64,000 nucleotides of DNA from Stentor coeruleus. Taxonomy: Eukaryota; Ciliophora; Heterotrichea; Heterotrichida; Stentoridae. The stretch lies in NCBI GenBank assembly GCA_001970955.1, contig MPUH01000082.1:1-64000 (forward strand), written 5' to 3'. A program made the position numbers and the translations under genes. Positions within the stretch are counted from its first letter, which is position 1. Each line of letters starts with the position of its first letter. The notes below the pieces were generated by a model. That model saw nothing but the letters and a program-made list of their open reading frames with translations. It was not told the origin of the DNA and ran no database searches. This document shows positions 39,538 to 49,481 of this stretch, piece after piece.

Positions 39538-40416
39538 AAACTTGGATGGATTGATACAGGTGTGATGGGCCGTTGGATGGCAGAGCATTTGATAAAAGCA
39601 GGTAATAAAATGCATGTGAGCAATATTCCCAAATAGCGAACTGATGTTCTTGTTCAACAAGGTGCAGTATTTTCATCTGTATCTGAAATAGCTCGTTCTT
39701 GTGATATAGTTTTCACAATGGTAGGATTTCCTCAAGAGTTAGAAGCCTTATATTTTGGTAAAGAAGGATTATTTGCCAATATGCGTCCAGGGTCTTTATT
39801 AGTAGACCATACAACCTCAAGTCCATCTTTGGCAGTGAGGATTTCAGAAGAAGCAGCTAAGAAATCTTTAACAGCAATAGATGCACCAGTCTCAGGAGGT
39901 GATGAAGGAGCTAGACTAGGTAAGTTAGCAATAATGTGTGGTGGGGATAAGACTGGCTTTGAACGGGCAAAGCCATTAATGGAAAAATATGGGGCAAATG
40001 TTAGATTAATGGGTAAAGCTGGTGTTGGACAACATACAAAATTAACTAATCAAATTGTCCTTACTGGAAACCTTGTTGGTATGGTTGAAGGATTTCTTTA
40101 TGCGTATAAGGCTGGATTGGATTTACATCAAATGGTAGATTTAGTGGCAACTGGTGCTGCTGGCTCGAATTACTTTAAAGCCATATCCCCAAAGATCATG
40201 AAAAATGATTATTCACCTGGGTTTTATGTACAACATATAGTCAAAGATCTTGGCCTTGCTCTTGATGAATGCAAAAGGATGGGAATTGTCCTTCCTGGAC
40301 TCAATCTAGCTAACCAGTTTTATTTATCAATGATGGCTAATGGAGAAGAAAAACTTGGCTGCCATGCTTTAATTAAAGTGTTGGAAAGGCTTAATAATAC
40401 TAAGTTCAACCCTTAG
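39538..40416 (+). pseudogene. Beta-hydroxyacid dehydrogenase (3-hydroxyisobutyrate dehydrogenase type) with a damaged N-terminus
   Basis: From ATG 39538 the frame encodes a 292-residue enzyme of the 3-HIBADH/GLYR family. It is interrupted by one TAG at codon 34 (39637-39639); after it the frame is open from Met at 39718 to TAG at 40414. The C-terminal part is well kept: VDHTTSSPS, DAPVSGGDEGA, KLTNQI with the catalytic Lys, and the helical dimer domain. The N-terminal Rossmann part shows more damage: the dinucleotide loop reads DTGVMG instead of GxGxxG. A protein started at 39718 would lack the nucleotide-binding loop. No 15-nt intron removes the TAG. Most likely a young pseudogene; a sequencing error cannot be excluded. 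The sequence is close to bacterial-type members, so past transfer is possible. Confidence 0.75.
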
Positions 40417-41311
40417 ATTCTTATTTCAAGTTTTAAAATAATATGGATAACCAAATCAAAATATTCAAATTCACATACAAAACTTTGGTAGTTAGCTTGA
40501 AGAAAAGTAAGATTTAGATATGTGGTTTTTGTATTTACCTTATGTGATTTAGCTAATTTTTGATGAATTAATAGGAAAGAGAATAAAGGGATTTTCTAAT
40601 AGGAAAACTTTAATTTTTAAATATATAAAAATTGATATATTTTTAAATATAATATTAGAATCTTATTGACAATGAAATAATTGTTTGATTGATTATGAAG
40701 ATGTTAAGACTAGAATGGACTTTTCAATTAAAAGTCAAGATTAGAAGATAATGAAAGTTTTAATAAGAGTTGGCTTAAAAATTTTAGATTGAGTTAAATA
40801 TTAGATAAGATTAATTTACATTTTTTTACTTCATATATAGAAAGTGTAAAATAAATTTATATGAACTTAGACTCAAACATACTCATCAATCTGAATACTT
40901 AACTTAAATATTAATCTATGTATTTCTTCCACGAAAAATGTATTTATAAATACTTATGCCTATATAATCAATTAAATAAGCATGCATAGATATATCAAAA
41001 GCAGTAAGTTAAAAAAATTTCATATTTATATATTAGTACATAAAAGAATTATTTTTATCATTATAATAAACACTTTGATTAAAAATTTTTACTTTTGTCA
41101 AAAGAATATTATCTTAAAATATTCAATCATACTAGCATCAGCAATTAAGTTCTTTAAATAAAAAAAATTTAACATAGTTATTGGGTTTTTTAAGCTTTAG
41201 CTATTGAGCTTATAGTCCTAAAGATCTTTTTGTTGATTAAATGATATAAAAAGTTAAGCTTTATGCAATTTCTATATAAAAAACTATAGTAAAGTCAGTA
41301 TTAAATAATAA
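40417..41311. other. Long AT-rich spacer
   Basis: Nearly 900 bases of very AT-rich sequence with no coding frame or RNA gene seen on either strand. Confidence 0.45.
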
Positions 41312-41677
41312 ATGTCAGAAGATCAGGATCTTATATGTTCAAGAAACCATTATAGACTGTGTTTTTACACATGTTCTGAGATTAGTTCACCTTCTGAATC
41401 AGAAAACAATCTAATTGATCTAAGCGTTTTTTCAGAGCATGCATTATCGTGTATTCCAACCAAGAAAAAAACATTTTCTATGCATCATAGTTCTCTACTT
41501 AAAGACATAGAAGCTTCTAAAGTTGTTAGTGAACTTAAGCATAACTTAGAAATACTAAAGCATGGGCCAGCAATATTATCTAATGTTCAAGAAAACAAGA
41601 CAGTAAGCGAAAATATAAAAGTTGTGAGAAAAAGAAAAAAATCGTGTACTTGCAGTAATTCATGTTGCTTATTTTGA
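41312..41677 (+). CDS. Small protein with Cys-rich, possibly prenylated C-terminus
   Basis: A 121-residue protein of unknown family. The N-terminal half has scattered Cys and His; the C-terminus reads KRKKSCTCSNSCCLF before TGA. The last four residues, CCLF, fit a CaaX prenylation box with a basic stretch and extra Cys upstream, as in small lipidated membrane proteins. If the TGA were read through, nine more codons follow before TAA and the CaaX box would be lost, so the true stop matters. Function unknown. Confidence 0.55.
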   Translation: MSEDQDLICSRNHYRLCFYTCSEISSPSESENNLIDLSVFSEHALSCIPTKKKTFSMHHSSLLKDIEASKVVSELKHNLEILKHGPAILSNVQENKTVSENIKVVRKRKKSCTCSNSCCLF

Positions 41678-42320
41678 AGTAAATTTAAAGGCTATTTAAA
41701 AAACTAAAGATTCAATTTTACCACTTTTCTATTTTATATATAATGAATAAGTTTAATATTGAATGAAGCAAAAATTTAGCTTAAAATATGGTAAATTCAA
41801 AAAGTTAAGTTTTATAACAAAGACGAATAAACCAAAAAGACAAAAATCAAAATTTTGATAGTGTATGGGAGGTTTTAAAAATTAAAAGACTTGTTGAGTA
41901 TTTTAAATAGTCGCTTTATAAAGAATTTGATTTTTATGAAAGTGAGTGCAACAGGATAATATGTTAAAATTAATTTTGACTAGCTTAAATATGTAATAAA
42001 AAAAATCATTTAAACTTTAAAGTTATTAACTTGGATAGTGTATTATGCTTTTGTATACTAACTAAGATGCAAATTCTAAACATTTAGGAAGATTTAGAAA
42101 AAAAATTTTGATTTACAATATAATCAAAAGAAAAAGTACTTGAACGCTAGAATTGCTCATAAAATATTATATACTTGAAACCTTTCTAATAAATACACTC
42201 ACAATAATCCCAACTATGAAAAAAATCGTTAAAATTAAAAAACCTTCCAACTCCTAACTTAATACATATTATATCATTCCTTCTTATCATATAGAAATAC
42301 ACATATAAACCTATTCTAAT
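41678..42320. other. AT-rich spacer between convergent genes
   Basis: No coding frame or RNA gene seen. Confidence 0.45.
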
Positions 42321-43514
42321 TTACTGTAATTCATGTTCTTTAAATATCTTCAATACATCATCCATATGTTTCTGATTTGGTGAGACTGCAAATCCTGCAT
42401 GATCAACATCATAGTCAAACTTCTTGAAAATCAGCCATCTTTTCGGCAATAAAGCTGCTAAATTCTCTCCATTATCCATCGTACATACATCATCATGTTT
42501 CCCATACATAACCGCAATTTTCGCTCTAATATTAGCATAATGTATAATCGGAGGTATTTCTTGACCATATTTCTTAATATTTTCATCTTTACCATAGTCA
42601 AACATATAAGCGATTGGTGCATTTCTCTGAATCAACTGTTGTAAATATCGCAAATTCATAACCGAAGTGCCTCCTGAAAACTGTTGTAAATAAATTGACA
42701 ATACTGAAGCATCTTCTTTTTCAAGTGAAACATCATATTTATCTTTATATTTCCATGCAGCCAAATATGGGAAAGTATAAGCATAAACAGCAGAATCATT
42801 TGGTATAGGACTCCAATCAGCTATAAAATTAATTCCTTTACTTTCAAGGTCCTGCAAAAAACTTTCTTTAAAAATATCAGCCAAGTACTGTGATTTTGCA
42901 GCTATTTTACCTCCTCCAGGTGGTGCCCAAACCACCATAACATTGACCTTTTCTCCATATTTTGGAAGCATAGTAAGACAATAAAGACCAACAAATCCCC
43001 CTTGTGAATGCCCGATATAATTAATTCTTTTTTTTCCTGTACCTTTTAAAACATAGTCTATTGATGCTGGGATATCATATTGACCTATATGATTAGAACA
43101 CCATTGCCAATATTCTTTACTTTTTGGATCTAATGTTTGATGAGTTCTACTATAATAATTTCCTCTTGTATTTAGAAGCCAAACATCATAACCTTCATCT
43201 ATAAGTCTTACAGCTGGAGGTGTTGAATTCTGGGCTATGACAAAAGATATTGAACTATGGGTTAGTCCATGGACCATAATGACTGGGGTTTTATTCTTAT
43301 CTGGCTCCTTACCTTTTGATACACGGAATAATGTTAGATTGTAGCCATCTTGTGTTGTCACTAGATGTGACTGTACTGAAAGACCTTTGTATTCACAATA
43401 CTCTTGAAATGTCATTGTCGCTTCTTTTGGCACCTGCCTTTTTGATAGCATATAGTATTGGTATGACCCATAGAATAAAGGAAATGCTATAAGAGCTTTA
43501 CCAATGGCTTTCAT
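42321..43514 (-). CDS. Acid-lipase-type alpha/beta hydrolase (gastric/lysosomal lipase family)
   Basis: A 397-residue hydrolase. An N-terminal hydrophobic segment (ALIAFPLFYGSYQYYML) looks like a signal anchor. The family's abhydro-lipase start follows (EYCEYKGLSVQSHLVTTQDG), then MVHGLTHSS for the oxyanion side and WLLNTRGNYYSRTH. The nucleophile elbow is GHSQGG (S170), with Asp in YGKHDDVC and His in DVDHAGF completing the triad. These enzymes cleave cholesteryl esters and triglycerides, often in lysosomes or food vacuoles. Ends in TAA. Confidence 0.9.
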   Translation of the reverse strand: MKAIGKALIAFPLFYGSYQYYMLSKRQVPKEATMTFQEYCEYKGLSVQSHLVTTQDGYNLTLFRVSKGKEPDKNKTPVIMVHGLTHSSISFVIAQNSTPPAVRLIDEGYDVWLLNTRGNYYSRTHQTLDPKSKEYWQWCSNHIGQYDIPASIDYVLKGTGKKRINYIGHSQGGFVGLYCLTMLPKYGEKVNVMVVWAPPGGGKIAAKSQYLADIFKESFLQDLESKGINFIADWSPIPNDSAVYAYTFPYLAAWKYKDKYDVSLEKEDASVLSIYLQQFSGGTSVMNLRYLQQLIQRNAPIAYMFDYGKDENIKKYGQEIPPIIHYANIRAKIAVMYGKHDDVCTMDNGENLAALLPKRWLIFKKFDYDVDHAGFAVSPNQKHMDDVLKIFKEHELQ

Positions 43515-43564
43515 TTTTATTGAACTTATACCTTTAAGTTATTTTTAGAGTTTGCTAAAATTTA

Positions 43565-44344
43565 TTATATCAAATGCTTGATTCTTATTGACTTCCTGTT
43601 AATGATTTCATCTTGCAGTTCCAAAACTTTTTCTCTCGAGATTTTTTTTAGCATTTCTTTTTTCTCATGATATTCTTGAAGTCTAGCTTTTTGCTTTTCA
43701 ATATATTTCTTCCTTTTCACTTCAATATCTCGTTTTTGTTCATTTTCTATAGCTAACAGTTCTTTGAGTTTTTCCATTTTATAAGGTAAAGCTTCTTTGT
43801 ACTCATCAAGTTTTTCTTTTTGTCTCAGTAAATATTTCTTCCTCATATCTTCAGCATATTGTGCTTGTTTCCTACGAGCTTCTTCTTGTTCTTTAAGTTT
43901 ATGAATTTTATCAATTTCCCTTTTGAGTTTTTCTTCTCGATAGTTTTCTATAAGTTCAAGTTGTTTAAGACGTCTTTCATTAGGTAATGATGTATCTCTT
44001 TGAGTAAAATCAAACTTATATTCTGTGTGTTGTCCTTTTGATCTCATTCTAAAGCCACGATTATAAGAGTCTGTAGTTGATTTAGGTAAATATTCTGTAA
44101 CATCAAATCCTGGAGTTGTATAACTTGGGATGATATCAGGCTCATGTAGTCTTGGAACTTCAGATAGAGAAGAATAATGTTTACAAGGAACTTTTAAAGT
44201 GCAGATTGTGCAGCGACCAATCTGAGGAAGTTTCGATTTCATTTCACCCACTTTAACTTTTATTTCGTTACGTCGGAGCTCTTCAAGGGCGGTTTGGATA
44301 TCTCGGCTTTTAATACTAAGAATTTCTTCAACGCTTTCGTCCAT
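43565..44344 (-). CDS. Coiled-coil protein with a Cys-rich patch
   Basis: A 259-residue protein. The N-terminal quarter has a small Cys/His group (CTICTLKVPCKHYSS, about 44-58) that could bind zinc. From about residue 115 to the end it is one long Lys/Glu-rich helix (for example KIHKLKEQEEARRKQAQYAE). Such proteins are frequent in ciliate basal bodies and axonemes, but nothing here proves it. The stop (TAATAA) lies 50 bases from the start of the lipase gene. Confidence 0.72.
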   Translation of the reverse strand: MDESVEEILSIKSRDIQTALEELRRNEIKVKVGEMKSKLPQIGRCTICTLKVPCKHYSSLSEVPRLHEPDIIPSYTTPGFDVTEYLPKSTTDSYNRGFRMRSKGQHTEYKFDFTQRDTSLPNERRLKQLELIENYREEKLKREIDKIHKLKEQEEARRKQAQYAEDMRKKYLLRQKEKLDEYKEALPYKMEKLKELLAIENEQKRDIEVKRKKYIEKQKARLQEYHEKKEMLKKISREKVLELQDEIINRKSIRIKHLI

Positions 44345-44660
44345 AGAGTTTATTTAGCACTTATATATAAATGCATTCAATAGAGGACAACTCTGGAGTT
44401 TTAGCTGAAATTGTATATTATTGAACATTTTGTGATCAAACACACCTTTTAGAGCACAAAATAAACTTTACATTTATTATAACTTTTCCTAGACTCTCAA
44501 AACTTTTTACTAAAAGCTTGTACTTCTCCTTTATTTTAATAAGTGGAATCCTAAATTGGAAATAGAAAACAACAATTTTATTGCTAGCATAAAGTTATCA
44601 AGAACTCCTTTTACCAGTGAAATAGATTTTCAGATGAAAATTTGTATATAGTTAGAATAA
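44345..44660. other. AT-rich divergent spacer
   Basis: Upstream of the coiled-coil gene (minus strand) and of the 92-residue gene (plus strand). Nothing specific seen. Confidence 0.4.
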
Positions 44661-44939
44661 ATGAAGCAGAATTTTCTTGTAGAAATATTAAAAAGCTTAA
44701 AACTTAATCTGAACTGCGGTAATTTGAATGAGATTTTTAAGGTTTTTGGGGTTAGTAAGATTGCAGAAGATTCTAATAAGATTGTTGTTAATTTAGATAG
44801 TGAGGATATACCTAAAGAGGTTTTAGAGTATATTCAGAAGAATTTAGAGGATTATATACCATATTTAGATGTATTAGAAGCTATTAGGCCTATGCTCATA
44901 GTATGTCAGATTAATGCTTTTCAAGATTTAGAGAGTTGA
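44661..44939 (+). CDS. Small acidic protein of unknown function
   Basis: A 92-residue protein with regular hydrophobic spacing (EILKSLKLNLNCGNLNEIFK, KIVVNLDSEDIPKEVLEYI), probably a small helical fold. It ends in TGA. Beyond the TGA the frame is open for 29 codons to a second TGA, then TAA at 45051-45053, just before the 3' end of the opposite gene. No family recognised. Confidence 0.5.
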   Translation: MKQNFLVEILKSLKLNLNCGNLNEIFKVFGVSKIAEDSNKIVVNLDSEDIPKEVLEYIQKNLEDYIPYLDVLEAIRPMLIVCQINAFQDLES

Positions 44940-45069
44940 GTCTTTCAGAGCCTTTTGTATTTTTTTTATTTTAGTGTAAAATCAGATTATATTAAAAGAT
45001 TTTATTTGCATATGAGGATTTTATGAATAAGAAATTTTAAACTTGATAAGTAATTAAGTATAATTAAAC

Positions 45070-46017
45070 TCACAATCCCACTTCTTCCTTTGCTTTTCGA
45101 ATACACTGTTTTCTCTTAATATCAAATAATTCGTTGGTCTCTTCAATCTCTTTTCTCATATTTCTACGCATTTCTTTAATAACTTCAACATAAATCCCAG
45201 CATCAGCTTCTAATTCACTAATCTGCGTCTCATACTTAACTTTGATTTCAGTAATTTTTTCTGATTTCTCATTAAAACTCTCTTCCATAATTTTCTCAAT
45301 TTTCTCGCTCAACTGTGAAAATTGGTTCAGACCAGCTGATTTATCAGATTCAAAGTCAAGAAAAAAACTTTTTGACTCAGGATTTTGTGGTGTGCAAGGT
45401 ACACTTAATGAATAATTAACTGACTTACCAAGTCCTGAAAAACTTGTATCTGTTGATATATTAAGGAATTTTTGCTTCCTATTAGCTAATCTTTCAGTCA
45501 AAGTCAGTTCTTGAGACTTTAAATCAGTTACAGCCTTAGAACTAACTTGTTCTGCACGTTTTTTCTGAGTTTCCACAATCCTATTCGCCACTTTTTCTTC
45601 AGGTTTTGGAACTATTTCTAGATTAGCAATTTCTATGTTATTTTCCCCTTCTGTTTTTTTTTCTGTATTTTTGATTTCCATTTCTTGAGCAGGTTCTGTT
45701 TGCGATCTATTTGATTTTCTTATATGAGGAATTGAGTTTACTTTGGTTAAAGTTTTTTTTCTTGCTCTTTCTTTAGTACTTTTATATATATTGTTTTCTT
45801 CTTGCATCATTTTAAATACATTTGGTTTCATTAAAATCTTCTGTAAACGCTCCTGAAAATCCCATAATTTAGGGGATTTTATTTCTTCGAAATATTCTAT
45901 TGCATTTCGATAAAGATCGACTAGGGATTTTAGATTTTGTAATGTGCAATTGGCTTCTAGATTGATTTCTTTGTCGAGGATTTTCATGGCGAAGTCATTT
46001 GATAATGATGACTCCAT
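45070..46017 (-). CDS. Coiled-coil protein of unknown function
   Basis: A 315-residue protein. A helical N-terminal region (1-70) is followed by a low-complexity Lys/Glu/Thr middle and a C-terminal coiled coil (about 225-315: KIEKIMEESFNEKSEKITEI and on to EETNELFDIKRKQCIRKAK). It ends in TGA, with TAA one codon later. No family recognised. Confidence 0.7.
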   Translation of the reverse strand: MESSLSNDFAMKILDKEINLEANCTLQNLKSLVDLYRNAIEYFEEIKSPKLWDFQERLQKILMKPNVFKMMQEENNIYKSTKERARKKTLTKVNSIPHIRKSNRSQTEPAQEMEIKNTEKKTEGENNIEIANLEIVPKPEEKVANRIVETQKKRAEQVSSKAVTDLKSQELTLTERLANRKQKFLNISTDTSFSGLGKSVNYSLSVPCTPQNPESKSFFLDFESDKSAGLNQFSQLSEKIEKIMEESFNEKSEKITEIKVKYETQISELEADAGIYVEVIKEMRRNMRKEIEETNELFDIKRKQCIRKAKEEVGL

Positions 46018-46783
46018 TTGTCAAATTTTTAATATGGTTTTAGGGAAAATATACAGAAAGATTATAATATAAGAGAGGAAAATATTTGTGGTTAGGAATG
46101 AGAAAAGATGAGGCTATGATTAAGCTTTTGGAAGTTAAATTTAAGATGTTAGAGATTATGAATAGGGGAAGTTTGTATGGGAAATATATTTAAAAAAATT
46201 ATCACTAAATTAAAGGTAGGGTTTTAAAGAAGAGTAAATATTAAAAGATAAGATTTTTAATTGAAGAATCGAAAGAATAGTTTATTTTATAAACTTATCA
46301 TCCATAAAATAAAATTAATTAGCGCAGAATTTACTAGCCTGACTAAATGAATGTATTCTTTTGCATAATAAATATCCTTCAAAAGTTAATGAAATTTTAG
46401 ATTTTGCATTATTTTTCCTATGCTGTATTCTTGATTTAAATATCTCATCATATTTCATATTCAATAATTTATCATAATTATCAAAAATCCAAATCTTAAT
46501 TAACTTCATAAATACTTATTAATAAAACCTTACAATATCCCTTACTGTAATTTTTTTTTATATAATAATCAAATTTATATGAGTAAGAAAATGTATTCAT
46601 AAATCATAGATTTATTTTATCAATCAACTCCTATAATAACCTCAACGAATTCTACACAAATTCTTCTAATACTACTTCCACACCTTTAACTATTAGTTTT
46701 ATAATTCAATTCCTACACCTAAGTTCAGAAATTATTCAGTATTTACTCTAACTAATACTTATACTAATAAATTATTCTTAAAT
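46018..46783. other. Spacer with two very small open frames
   Basis: A plus-strand frame at 46098-46193 gives 31 codons (MRKDEAMIKLLEVKFKMLEI and on), and a minus-strand frame at 46509-46315 gives 64 codons (MKLIKIWIFDNYDKLLNMKY and on). Both look slightly protein-like, but neither has other support. Otherwise AT-rich spacer. Confidence 0.3.
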
Positions 46784-49174
46784 CTAGTTTTTCTTCAAAA
46801 CTTCAAGTATTTTCCTTACATCATCTTGAATAATTTCCTTACCTTCTTCAATTTTCTTAATTCTATCTGTAGGTACTCCTGACATTTCAGACAATTTTTT
46901 CAATGTAATACCTTTTCTAAACCTTTGTTCTCTAATAATTGCTGAGCCTTCATCAGATGTATGTACATCTTCAACAACAATCTCATCAATTTTAGTCCCT
47001 TCATATATAGGCTTTGGTGATTTTCTTTTAACAAATTCAACTTCTTGATTTTTCGCTTCTTCAAACTCAGTAACAGCTTGCATTGTCCCTAGCCTTTCAG
47101 CAAATTGTATCGCATTTTCTGGTTTAAAAGAACTTCCTCTTTTCGAGCCTCCCATAGACTCTAGTTTGTTCAAAGATGCAGAGGCTCTTTTGGCAGCAGG
47201 GACTACTTTAAGGCTTTTTGCTTTAACAATATGCCGTTTACAGCAGGATTCTTGAAACAAATAAAAAATTGAACCTAAAAACCTTAAAAGTACAATCCCA
47301 GTAGCTAATAATGCTAAAGCATATACATATAAATATCCTGAACTTGTGTTACTGATACTTGTAAGCATGACAACATAAGCTCCATTGCATAAGACCCAAA
47401 TTATAATCCATCTAGTCCTAAATTCTTCAAATTCTTCAATTCTGTTTTTCTCTTCTTGTGTTAGCAAATCTGGTCTATTTCCCCAAGTGCAATCGTGTAT
47501 ATTACAAACTGAATATATTAGGAAAATATTCACATAAGTTGGAGTTAAGAATAAATAATGGAAAAGTCCTTTCAAAATTGTCATAGCGGCACAATGAAAT
47601 AATACACCCATACCAAAACACCCTGCAGTACCTAAAATAATATAGATAACCCATGCTTGATATTGAGCTGTTAAGACTAAAATGCATGTACATACAATTG
47701 TCCCAAGCATATAAATACCAAAAACCCCTGCTATAACTCTGAAAAATGAATCAACTCTATTTGGCTTAACCCCTAAAGACATGACAAATATAAAAATTAG
47801 GAGTAATAAATATACTTGGATGAGTAAATTGCCAAATGTTTTAAGATTTGAGTTGTATACAAATGTTGTACTAACAACTATTTTAAACGCTAGATAGAAT
47901 GAACCAACCATAACCCAAGTGAAAAGTACTGTTAGGACGTAGTAAAACATTTGTAATGAAAAAATACATTTCCTACAAAAATTATGGTCTGATTGGTAGA
48001 TTTTTGCACATTTTCTGATTGAGTCAATAAGGGAAAACCAAGAACCATTAACCCATCTACGCCTCTGCGACATAAGTGTTGAGATGTTTTCTGGAACATC
48101 AGTTTCAGCTATAGAATTTTTTACGTATCTGATAAGATAGCTGCTATTTTTTTTGCTTATAAGTGCGAGACAAAGCACTCGATCTTCAGCTAAATAAATG
48201 TTGGAATTAAAAGCATTCATAAGCTCAGGATGACAAATTGACTTAAAATAATCCTTCCATAAAGGTTCACCCTGCAAAGCTTCCCATCGGTATGCTGAAA
48301 AAGCTCCAGGTAGCACAGTAATATATCCCAGTACACTCTCTAAAGCTTTATCAAAAACATGTGAAAATTTATATTCAACAACTTGAGCAGGGACAACTAA
48401 TTTCCATATATTCGGATCCATTGGCCTAATCTCCCCACAACACCCAGCAAGATCTTTTTGTGTAGCCATAGCCTCATATAAATAAAATAATGAATTAGGT
48501 AATGGCATAGTCCCAACATCAATAAGCATCACATAATTAGGCTTCATATATTCGCAAAATCCTCCAAAAAACCATAAATGTGTATTTAATTTTCTTTTAT
48601 TTTTTTGTTTTACACAAAATATAAGGTTTAGCTTGTTTTTAGGGTTATCAGTAAAGTTTACTTTTTGCATAAAGCAATGAGCGAATTCGTCTTCGTCTTT
48701 TTCATCAGGAATTTTGCAGTTTCTCACATCAGATACGCTGAAACGCTCTTTTATCATGTCTTCGACGAAGAATTCTGAGAAAAAACTTTTCTGTTTTACG
48801 AAAGTACTGTAAAATGGACGGCAACCATCAACAATAATAATACAGCATATACGAGAAATATCGATACCTGCTGATGAGAAAGATTCTAAATTGTCGCAGA
48901 TACCTCCTAGAGTATCAGTAAAATTTTTAACACCTTCATTATACATTGAAACTTCGATAAGAAACTCACACTTAGTTGGCTGCAGGGGGTCATATGCAAA
49001 ATTCGCTAGTATGCTTCCTGGAAGAAATCTTGTATCAGGGGCTATAGTGGTAATGCCACTTGCTTTTTTTAAAGATGTATAAGTTCGGTCTTCATCATTA
49101 CGGATTTCATATTCTTTGAGTAGTTTTATTGGTTGGTACTGGATATTTTCTGGATCTGTGTTTGCAAAACTCAT
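46784..49174 (-). CDS. Chitin synthase (GT2) with C-terminal Cro/C1-type helix-turn-helix
   Basis: A 796-residue membrane glycosyltransferase that should polymerise UDP-GlcNAc into chitin, which some heterotrichs use in cyst walls. The catalytic part (about 65-375) has FLIEVSMYNEG, IIIVDGCRP, MLIDVGTMP (D219), LAEDRVL (330-332) and the product-site motif SQRRRW (369-374). Several membrane segments follow (about 405-660). After a 90-residue linker, residues about 751-796 (KGITLKKLSEMSGVPTDRIK and KIEEGKEI) have the pattern of a Cro/C1/MBF1-type helix-turn-helix, continuous with the same frame. I know of no standard chitin synthase with such a tail; it could be a protein-interaction module rather than DNA-binding. 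Ends in TAG. Confidence 0.9.
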   Translation of the reverse strand: MSFANTDPENIQYQPIKLLKEYEIRNDEDRTYTSLKKASGITTIAPDTRFLPGSILANFAYDPLQPTKCEFLIEVSMYNEGVKNFTDTLGGICDNLESFSSAGIDISRICCIIIVDGCRPFYSTFVKQKSFFSEFFVEDMIKERFSVSDVRNCKIPDEKDEDEFAHCFMQKVNFTDNPKNKLNLIFCVKQKNKRKLNTHLWFFGGFCEYMKPNYVMLIDVGTMPLPNSLFYLYEAMATQKDLAGCCGEIRPMDPNIWKLVVPAQVVEYKFSHVFDKALESVLGYITVLPGAFSAYRWEALQGEPLWKDYFKSICHPELMNAFNSNIYLAEDRVLCLALISKKNSSYLIRYVKNSIAETDVPENISTLMSQRRRWVNGSWFSLIDSIRKCAKIYQSDHNFCRKCIFSLQMFYYVLTVLFTWVMVGSFYLAFKIVVSTTFVYNSNLKTFGNLLIQVYLLLLIFIFVMSLGVKPNRVDSFFRVIAGVFGIYMLGTIVCTCILVLTAQYQAWVIYIILGTAGCFGMGVLFHCAAMTILKGLFHYLFLTPTYVNIFLIYSVCNIHDCTWGNRPDLLTQEEKNRIEEFEEFRTRWIIIWVLCNGAYVVMLTSISNTSSGYLYVYALALLATGIVLLRFLGSIFYLFQESCCKRHIVKAKSLKVVPAAKRASASLNKLESMGGSKRGSSFKPENAIQFAERLGTMQAVTEFEEAKNQEVEFVKRKSPKPIYEGTKIDEIVVEDVHTSDEGSAIIREQRFRKGITLKKLSEMSGVPTDRIKKIEEGKEIIQDDVRKILEVLKKN

Positions 49175-49481
49175 ATATGATATGTAATTTTTATAATAAT
49201 TATAAAAAATCTTATCAAGTTCATGCCAATATTAATTCAAAAATTATTCATATGTCAGCTTAATAATTCTTAAAACAAAGTCATCTAATAATTTTACCAA
49301 TAAATTAAGATATCATAGGTTTTTTATTTAAATATCTTATTTAATAGTTTTTCTCCTAGAATTTTTTTTCTTTAGACTAGCGAAAAAATGCTCCTTCAAC
49401 AACCGTAAAGCAATTTCTCAATTTTTTTGGTAATCTACTTTATACATCCTCAACAAAAGGTCATTATTACATAAAATATAA
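49175..49481. other. AT-rich divergent spacer
   Basis: Upstream region shared by the chitin synthase and MIC60 genes. No specific element seen. Confidence 0.4.

Noticed and set aside
39590-39660. A 21-nt intron GTGAGCAATATTCCCAAATAG that would remove the TAG in the dehydrogenase
   Set aside because: It keeps the frame, but its length does not fit the 15-nt introns here and it would delete conserved residues of the Rossmann fold.
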